NCBI GenBank assembly: GCA_030762175.1 | Contig: CM060833.1 | Coordinates: 74,523,501 to 74,587,500 of the forward strand | Direction: 5' to 3' | Length of the DNA: 64,000 nt | DNA from: Metallyticus violacea | Lineage: Eukaryota > Arthropoda > Insecta > Mantodea > Metallyticidae | Shown: piece after piece, positions 57,701 through 64,000 of the stretch | How positions within the stretch are numbered: position 1 is the stretch's first letter | Layout: the number at the start of each line of letters is the position of its first letter | Program-made: the position numbers and the translations under genes | Notes under the pieces: generated by a model | Seen by the model: the letters and a program-made list of their open reading frames with translations, nothing else | Told to the model about the DNA's origin: nothing | Databases searched by the model: none

Positions 57701-59018
57701 AACCTGCACAACTATTAAGTACAGTAACCCTGGGAAAGCTTTCGTAAAATTCTGTTCGAAAATGACAATATTTTAAAGTTGCATTATAAAAATGTTTTGT
57801 TCCGTACTAACTTTCTGAACCGCGACTCAAACAGCGAGCACATGAAGAGGAGTGAAACAACACAACACACATATAAACATGGAACGTTTGACAGCAGTGT
57901 ACTCATTTCAGCGGCCCCGAGCGTGAGACTGCTGGCTGTCACTGCAGCGAAGAGCGAATCCAGATGATTTAAATCTTCTGTAATTTTCATTTTTCACATG
58001 TTACTAATATACATTTCATTTAGCATTTACTCTGATGATACTACTTACTTTTTTGGCATTTACAAGTACACAATATTCATCTTAAGAAAATCCTTGCTCT
58101 ATCAAACATTCTAATTACTTTTCTGTATATACATGCCTGATTCGTCCCAAAAATCTTTTGTCAGACAGCACAGGATACTGTAAGTCAAAGATAGTAACGT
58201 ATAGAAAACCAGAAAGAAACAAAAAGGAGAACGAAGAACATGTTTCAGTTAAAAAAAAAACTGTTCAATTTGATTTTTTGCTTAGTTTTAATAATATTGA
58301 TTTTGGAAATGTTCCAATATACGTCATTTTAGCACTATGAAACATTAAACAATGCTGGTTTCTTGATTCTCTTCATTTTATTTTTTGTAGTTTTTTAAAT
58401 TTGTATTATTGATATAACTGTTTTATTAAAAGAAATAACTCTACATTGAATATTTCTCAAATTTGTAGCATGCAATTCTATCGCCAATGAACAAGGAAAG
58501 AAAAAATCAGCGAAAAGGTTCTTATATTGAATGCTAAGCAACTTTACGCTTCCTTACTTTTTCCCCTTGATGTCTGCGTCTGCATTTAGGTCAGGAAACG
58601 CCTAAAAAGAAACCTATCACGATATGATAGGGAAAGGCAGTTTTCGAGTAAGAGCGATATATTGTTCTTCAATAATTATATTAATTACAACAATGGTCGT
58701 TATTTATACTAACTGCTTTAACATTCACATTCAACAACCTGGCAAGCACTTTACTAAATCCATTAAGAAAAGTTTATGTGCTTGCCTGCAGTTTACTCAT
58801 ATAAAAGCTAAATGGCTAAGTATTTTAACATAATTGAAGTTGAAATTATTATTACAAGGTGCTAACCCAACATTTTAAACATAAAACATTCCTCAAATTC
58901 TACACCTACATTAAAACACAATAGCGAAACATTGAATGAAGTATTACAATGTACATCAACATTATCCGTGTGTTGAACTAAGTTGGAAATGAAGAATCAG
59001 ACTTGAAAAAGTCGGGTC
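54742..59018. other. Long intergenic AT-rich stretch
   Basis: No gene is recognised. A GC-richer patch at 57820-57965 is open on both strands (57779-57967 + and 57784-57990 -) but has no splice or family support. Confidence 0.45.
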
Positions 59019-59100
59019 AAGACCCGTATTCGAAATGCGGATATTCAGCCTTCCGGGCTGATGCTCTACCAACTGAGCTACCGTGTCTTCCTCCAAGTAC
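59015..59100 (-). pseudogene. tRNA-like relic
   Basis: Minus strand: gtagctcagttggtagagca (D-arm/box A), an anticodon stem TCAGC/GCTGA around loop CCGGAAG (GGA at the anticodon position but C at position 33), and a T-arm CCGCA TTTCGAA TACGG with one mismatch. The acceptor halves pair only partly and are offset (AAGAC/GTCTT). The words gaatcagacttgaaa and gaatcagaacttgaaa on both sides (58995-59010; 59249-59264) suggest that it is part of a larger repeat. A tRNA-derived SINE or a decayed tRNA is likeliest. Confidence 0.55.
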
Positions 59101-59399
59101 GGAACCACCAGCCTCTCTCGTTTGATTCTATATACCTCGGAAAGGTATATAAAGGTCCCTAAGGTTTTTCCTGTGAGAAGAAGTGACTTGTTATAACCCC
59201 GGCTTGTAGTTTAACCACCAACTATGTAAAGATTAAGTTAGAATTATAGAATCAGAACTTGAAACATTCGGGTCACTGTCGCGATCTAAACCACAGATTT
59301 TCTATTAAAACTGCATTTATAGTTTTCTGCAGCCTTGGTCAATCGGTGAGACTTGACAGAGAAAGAGAGAGAAAATAACAACCCGAACATTTAGAAGTA

Positions 59400-59475
59400 G
59401 TACCCAAATGCGGTCTAACCCCGATGGAAGCGCTACTCCCTCTAAAGTATGAGGCGCATGCTTGACTGGCCGAGG
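59400..59475 (-). pseudogene. Second tRNA-like segment
   Basis: On the minus strand the segment begins TACCC and ends GGGTA, which could pair as an acceptor stem. In between lie a box-A-like ggccagtcaagcatgcgcc and a box-B-like ggggttagacc. The anticodon arm is ambiguous. It may be a relic of a tRNA or a SINE head. Confidence 0.35.
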
Positions 59476-60582
59476 GTAAAATTATGGCGTCATCAACTTC
59501 CAGAATATGCAACATTAGTATAAGCTACTGAAAGAAAGAACACATGGAGTAGGTTGCAACATGGATAGGAAAGCGAGGGGAAGGTAAAAGGTATTTGGCT
59601 CAAAAGCGTATACAGATGTGTGCACCAATGGCACATGACACAATTAAATACCAAACAACAATAAACTTTATTTCTGATCCCACATTATAAGAAAGAAAAT
59701 TTTTATTAAGGCATTACTGAAAATACTATTTAAGGTTATAGTTGTATAATTATTCCTATATCATCACCAATTAATAGGATTAATGTCCGATATTTATTTT
59801 GAATATTGTCTTGTATTTCAAAAGTTTATGTTAAAAGTCTTGTTAGTATATTTGTAATTTTCTTCATACTTGGATTATTTCATGACCTAGTTTTCTCTTA
59901 ACTACAATATTTATGAATATCCTCATTTCATCTACATGCACCCTTGCAATACGTGTTCTTTCTTCGTACAAGATCTGTTTTTGTACAGTAGAGAGGGAAT
60001 TGATATATTTTATAAACCATTAACATTTTTTGTTTTTTTTTAGATTGAAATTTTCTGATACATAATGGTATCAACTATATGCAAGTAAATTTCAAAACTC
60101 ATCTCTAGTTTGAATGTGAGTGGATTCCAGCACATTTTAAAAAGCAGAATATTTCCTATGCTCTATTCTTTTATTCATAGTGCTGTTCAGGTTTTATAGT
60201 CACAATGTTTTGTAATCATTATACTGTTTTTGAAGAACGGGTATATTTCTGTTGATGTTTTTGAATAAACAGTTTCTTTTCTGTTGAAAATCTTTTTGTT
60301 CTAATTACAATTAAACCTATTTCAGTGCACAACAAATGAGAAGGACTTCTTTCTTTCTCATGAATATGCTTAATATAACAGACATATGCTTGATTACTTA
60401 TTTTCACTACAAAAAATATTTCAATCATTTCAAAAAGCAATTCTCTCTGTCTAGTTTAAATTAAAATGTGTGAAATATAAAAATGTGACTTTAAAGATAT
60501 AAAACATGCTATTCTTCGATTTTTTCGACTCAAGACTTCATAAATATTTGAAGTGCGCGGACGCCTCTTACGATGTTTACAA

Positions 60583-60890
60583 ATCGGTCCTGGTGGTGTA
60601 GTGGTAACCATAATTGTCTTCTAAACCCAAGGTCGCGGGTTCAATAGATTTTTTTCGGGCGTAAAAATCTACGCCCGAGTAGATGTAGATTATTAGTACG
60701 TATGACTTCCTTCGGAAGAGAAGTAAAGCCGTGGGTCCCTTGTCGTACATTTACGGCACGAAAAAGAACCTCAAGCCTGAAAGAAGAGACCTCAAGCAAA
60801 ATCTGTCGGCAGTTTCACGCCCTGAATTGAATGGGGCGCTGATGACCTGAGATGTTAAAGAGCGTTCATAAATAAATAAAATAAAAAAAA
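60583..60890 (+). mobile_element. SINE-B, full-length, 10-bp TSD
   Basis: Head from about 60585 (ggtcctggtggtgtagtggt) with box B reduced (gcgggttcaatag). The body carries a small internal duplication (two copies of the acgcccgag / cgggcgtaaa area, 60655-60680) and the tail is (AAATA)n. Perfect repeats atgtttacaa lie at 60573-60582 and 60891-60900. Confidence 0.93.
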
Positions 60891-60914
60891 ATGTTTACAA
60901 CCTTACATATACTT

Positions 60915-61265
60915 AAAGTTGGATAGATGGTCTGGGTCAAAGGAAGATACTTTCGGTTCTTGAGCATTGCTCACGGCTGGTCCTTTGTCCTATGCCCCTA
61001 TTGAGGACACTTCTGAGAGGAAAAAATGACGTTAGGAGACACCAGGGCTTTGGAAAGCGTGTAATAACAGAACCAACAGGACGAAATGATGTGCAATGGG
61101 AGAATGGAAAATTCTGGAAAGGAAAGATTCATTCTAGTATTCGTCTAAGTGATCAGGGGAAATAATGAAACAATCCAAGGTCAGGATAGCCGGGAATAGA
61201 ACTTACGACTTCCCAAATGTGAATTCCAAGCGTTATCGACTGACCCACTCCGCTCGGAAGCCTAA
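60915..61265 (-). mobile_element. SINE-C, full-length, reverse
   Basis: The plus strand shows, from left, a short tail remnant (ggatagatgg), the 3' region (ggacacttctgagaggaaaa), the body, then the box B complement (ggaatagaacttacgacttcc) and the box A complement ending ctcggaagcc near 61262. Same family as the copies at 9.7 and 31.0 kb, quite diverged. Confidence 0.7.
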
Positions 61266-62859
61266 AGTTACAGTAGGATAAATACCTAGGCTTACCTTAG
61301 GATTTCCTTCCAAAAATAACTCAAAAGCAATTAAGTATTGTAAATTAAGTAACTTGTAACTTGTAACTTAACTTGTAACATAAGTTCTGATTATTAAACA
61401 TTTATTTCACATTTAAACATTAAACCTGATATTAAATAGGTAAGTCAATAATGCAATGGCATGTTTTATATCTTTAAAGTCACATTTTTATATTTCACAT
61501 ATTTTAATTTAAACTAGACACAGAGAATTGCTTTTTTTGAAATTATTGAAATATTTCTGTAGTGAAATAATATAATGCGGGCTTAAGTTACACAGTTAAA
61601 GGACACTTTCAATATTTTAAGCAAACCTGTGTATCCATCTCACTGAATTTCAAATGAGGAGGTGAGCAAAGTGCTTGCTTTGGATAGCACAGGTCTTTGA
61701 AGTCAGAGGCACAGAAATTGAAAGTGATCTAAGGCTTTATTTAATTTTCCGGTAGTGTTCACAATCAAAGTTTTCTCCTTATAACAGACGAAGGAAATTA
61801 CTTCTGTCACTAAATAACACGTAACTTTTAATATGTCTAATCTACACTGGCCACAGTTTTCATATTTCAGGTGTAAATTGTAATGATAAAAATATCATTT
61901 CAGTATAAGAAAAACAATTTGCTATTGGGGGAAAAAAATCGATGAACCCTTTGCAAGATTGATTTCGGAGTTTTACGAACCCACAGTTTAAGAAACACTG
62001 GTTTTGACCAGTTTGCTTAGATTTAAATTTATAAAGCTTATTAGGGGAAAAAGTGTTTAAAAATAATATAAAACATTAACAAATAAATAATAAGCAAGAA
62101 TAACACTTTAAAGAAAAAAAAACACAACAATTAATGTGAAATATAATATTAATCATCTTATAGGTGTTATTTGGGGAATATAAATATATTAATCAATTGC
62201 AGTTCTATTCATAATATCATTTAACAATTTTAAAACCCAAAAATAAATTTCAAAATTTATGCAGGATGACATTACTGAACTTTTATGAATGAAAACATTT
62301 CGTAAAATCACTAAAGATTCGTTCCAGGAGACTTAGAGGGCTCATTACAGTGAAATAAATAAGTGAAATTGGACTCTAGGTGCTTGATAAAAGAACTTGG
62401 CTCATAAAATTAATTCTACATGAAAAAAGCTGATGCTCAGATTTTAATGTTGTTCTTTGCAACCATTTTACTTTTTTTTTTTTTTTTTTTTTTTAAGCAG
62501 TAGATAGAAAAAATTATATTTTTGGAACTTCAGATATTGTTGAATGCAAATGTTGTGTAAAATAATAGAGTTTAACCATTATAGATTTATGTATTTAGCA
62601 ATTTTAATTTTGGTGCCAATAACTCTCACATGTGCATTTTACCATTATTAAATGCAGAAATTATAATATTTCATATAAGCTCTAAAACTAATTATTTTTC
62701 ACCCCTTCTTAACTTATAAACCAAACCTGGCATTCGGTTTATTGATGCTGTGGTTGAACGGTTAGTTTAAAATGAGAGTTCTTTGAGACGTGAACAGATG
62801 TCTGGCTGCCGATCGATCCTCACGGAGTAGAATAGAGGCAAAGATGATGCGCAAGCACT
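61266..62859. other. Intergenic AT-rich DNA
   Basis: A T run lies at 62472-62494. No gene is recognised. Confidence 0.4.
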
Positions 62860-63010
62860 TGGGTCTAGTTTCGCGCTAAAGTCGTAAAATTGGCCATGTA
62901 GGGGTGGTGAAATGGGCGTGGTAGTGGGAGGATGAGGGTGGGGCGGACAGCAGGAGGCGGTCAGGGTACACGTCCAGGCACCAGGCTATTATCCAGTTTG
63001 AGGAGGTAAC
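62860..63010 (+). promoter_or_regulatory. GC-rich patch with GC-box words, possible promoter or first exon
   Basis: This is one of the most GC-rich stretches in the window. It includes gggcgtggta and gtggggcgga (KLF/Sp1-type words near 62912 and 62940) followed by tttgaggaggtaact at about 62998-63012, a good 5' splice-site form (GAG then GTAACT). A promoter with a short untranslated first exon on the plus strand would fit. No coding frame or TATA word is convincing. Confidence 0.25.
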
Positions 63011-63856
63011 TTTATACTCAATGTATTGCAGACTCCCTGGCGCCTCTTTCCATGCGGGTACTGCTTATGAGATTTATGTAAAATATTGTGCACTAATTTC
63101 TGCCTGCATATTGTTTCCTTACTTATTGTATTCATTTATTTCCATTTTAAATCCTATAACCACTATTTAATATTTGCAGGATGCGTTATTGATTACTGCA
63201 GGAGTGGGAGTAGTAGTGGTTTTAATTAAATGAAAGTCTGAGTTTTAACTTTAATGACATTCTCAATATTACAGTTATTTAACTCGACCCTGCTTATGGA
63301 GTGAGCTATAAAACCTACAAATTATATTTGTTTGTAAATTTGAAACTTTAAAAATTCACAAAATGGAAAACCGATTAGAAAAGAACAACAAATTGTCCAA
63401 AAATATTTTAGTGTTAATAATTTGTACTTTAATCAACATAGTAATTCGTCCGGTTAAATAGCCATGAAAATAAAATTTAACAACTTTAAGGGAAGTTAAC
63501 TTCTGAATGGAACATAATTTTTGTATCCAAAAGAAGCAGCTGGTGTTGGTAAATAAAAGTAACATAATAGTAATAACAATAATAATAATAATAATAATTA
63601 GAAATGTTATTTTATCGTAAATTTATTAAAATAAATTGGAATGTTTTAAGTTGTGTAAATTTTAAATATCTGATTATGAATATTTTTCTTCTAATATACT
63701 GTACTAACAATGTCAATTGTTATATTTATTATAGTCATTAATATATTATACTAAAACCTACATTTTTAATACGAAAGCAACACCCTCCTTTGCAGATTGA
63801 ATTTTTCAAGTTATCCCTAAGAACTTTTGTTTTCTACTCTCAAAGTTCAACGTTTT

Positions 63857-63965
63857 AATTTTCTTTCTTCCTTTCTTCCTTTCTTCCTTTCTTCCTTTCC
63901 TCCTTCCTTCCTTCCTTCCTTCCTTTCTTTTTTATTCCTTCATTTCTTCCTTCCTTCCTTCCTTC

Positions 63966-64000
<35 letters not shown>
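63857..64000. repeat. (CTTC/TTTC)n pyrimidine microsatellite to the window edge
   Basis: Mixed CTTC, CCTT and TTTC tetramers from about 63862, with a short break near 63926-63945, continuing past the right edge. Entirely C/T on the plus strand. Confidence 0.95.

Overview
This is a gene-poor, AT-rich stretch of a eukaryotic nuclear genome, most probably from an arthropod. The pointers are the many decayed Tc1/mariner-type transposases, the 3' end of a Jockey-type LINE, several tRNA-derived SINE families, long microsatellites and nuclear tRNA-Gln genes with internal promoters. I cannot name the species. No bacterial operons, rRNA genes, CRISPR arrays or recognisable viral genes are visible. Most short ORFs are translations of microsatellites or SINEs.

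Protein-coding content is slight. The best host-gene candidate is a terminal exon at 8412-9060 (+), with a 3' splice site, about 215 open codons and a poly(A) signal downstream. Weaker candidates are an open frame running in from the left edge (2-238, +) and a possible terminal exon at 24210-24480 (-). RNA genes: two identical tRNA-Gln(CTG) genes in a fresh tandem duplication of about 0.3 kb (45826-46443), one tRNA-Gln(TTG) (54670-54741), one tRNA-Gln pseudogene (28571-28641) and two tRNA-like relics near 59 kb.

The rest is transposon archaeology. Three SINE families recur; I call them SINE-A (tail of ATTC repeats, at 1.1, 6.2, 15.9, 25.1, 39.9 and 44.8 kb), SINE-B (AT-rich tail, at 4.0, 10.5, 13.2, 35.7, 48.4 and 60.6 kb) and SINE-C (ATGG repeat tail, at 9.7-10.9, 31.0 and 61.0 kb). 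Three insertions contain only the last 41-61 bp of a SINE yet have perfect 10-13 bp target-site duplications. Two related mariner elements (5.99-7.53 and 13.68-14.84 kb) share their terminal repeats. Further transposase relics lie at 1.6-2.1, 3.2-4.0, 15.1-15.6, 35.1-35.7, 38.4-39.1 and 47.0-47.8 kb. A transposon nested inside another transposon occupies 41.74-44.28 kb. A pogo/Tigger-like MITE lies at 22.80-23.45 kb.

The most unusual structure is at 48.16-51.78 kb. It is a foldback element with diverged inverted arms of about 1 kb that contain a G-rich (right arm C-rich) minisatellite. The arms flank a core of about 1.3 kb with a possible 131-codon spliced exon whose stop lies at the arm boundary. 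Two other large inverted repeats, at 36.37-37.48 kb and 29.92-30.07 kb, suggest that foldback structures are common here.
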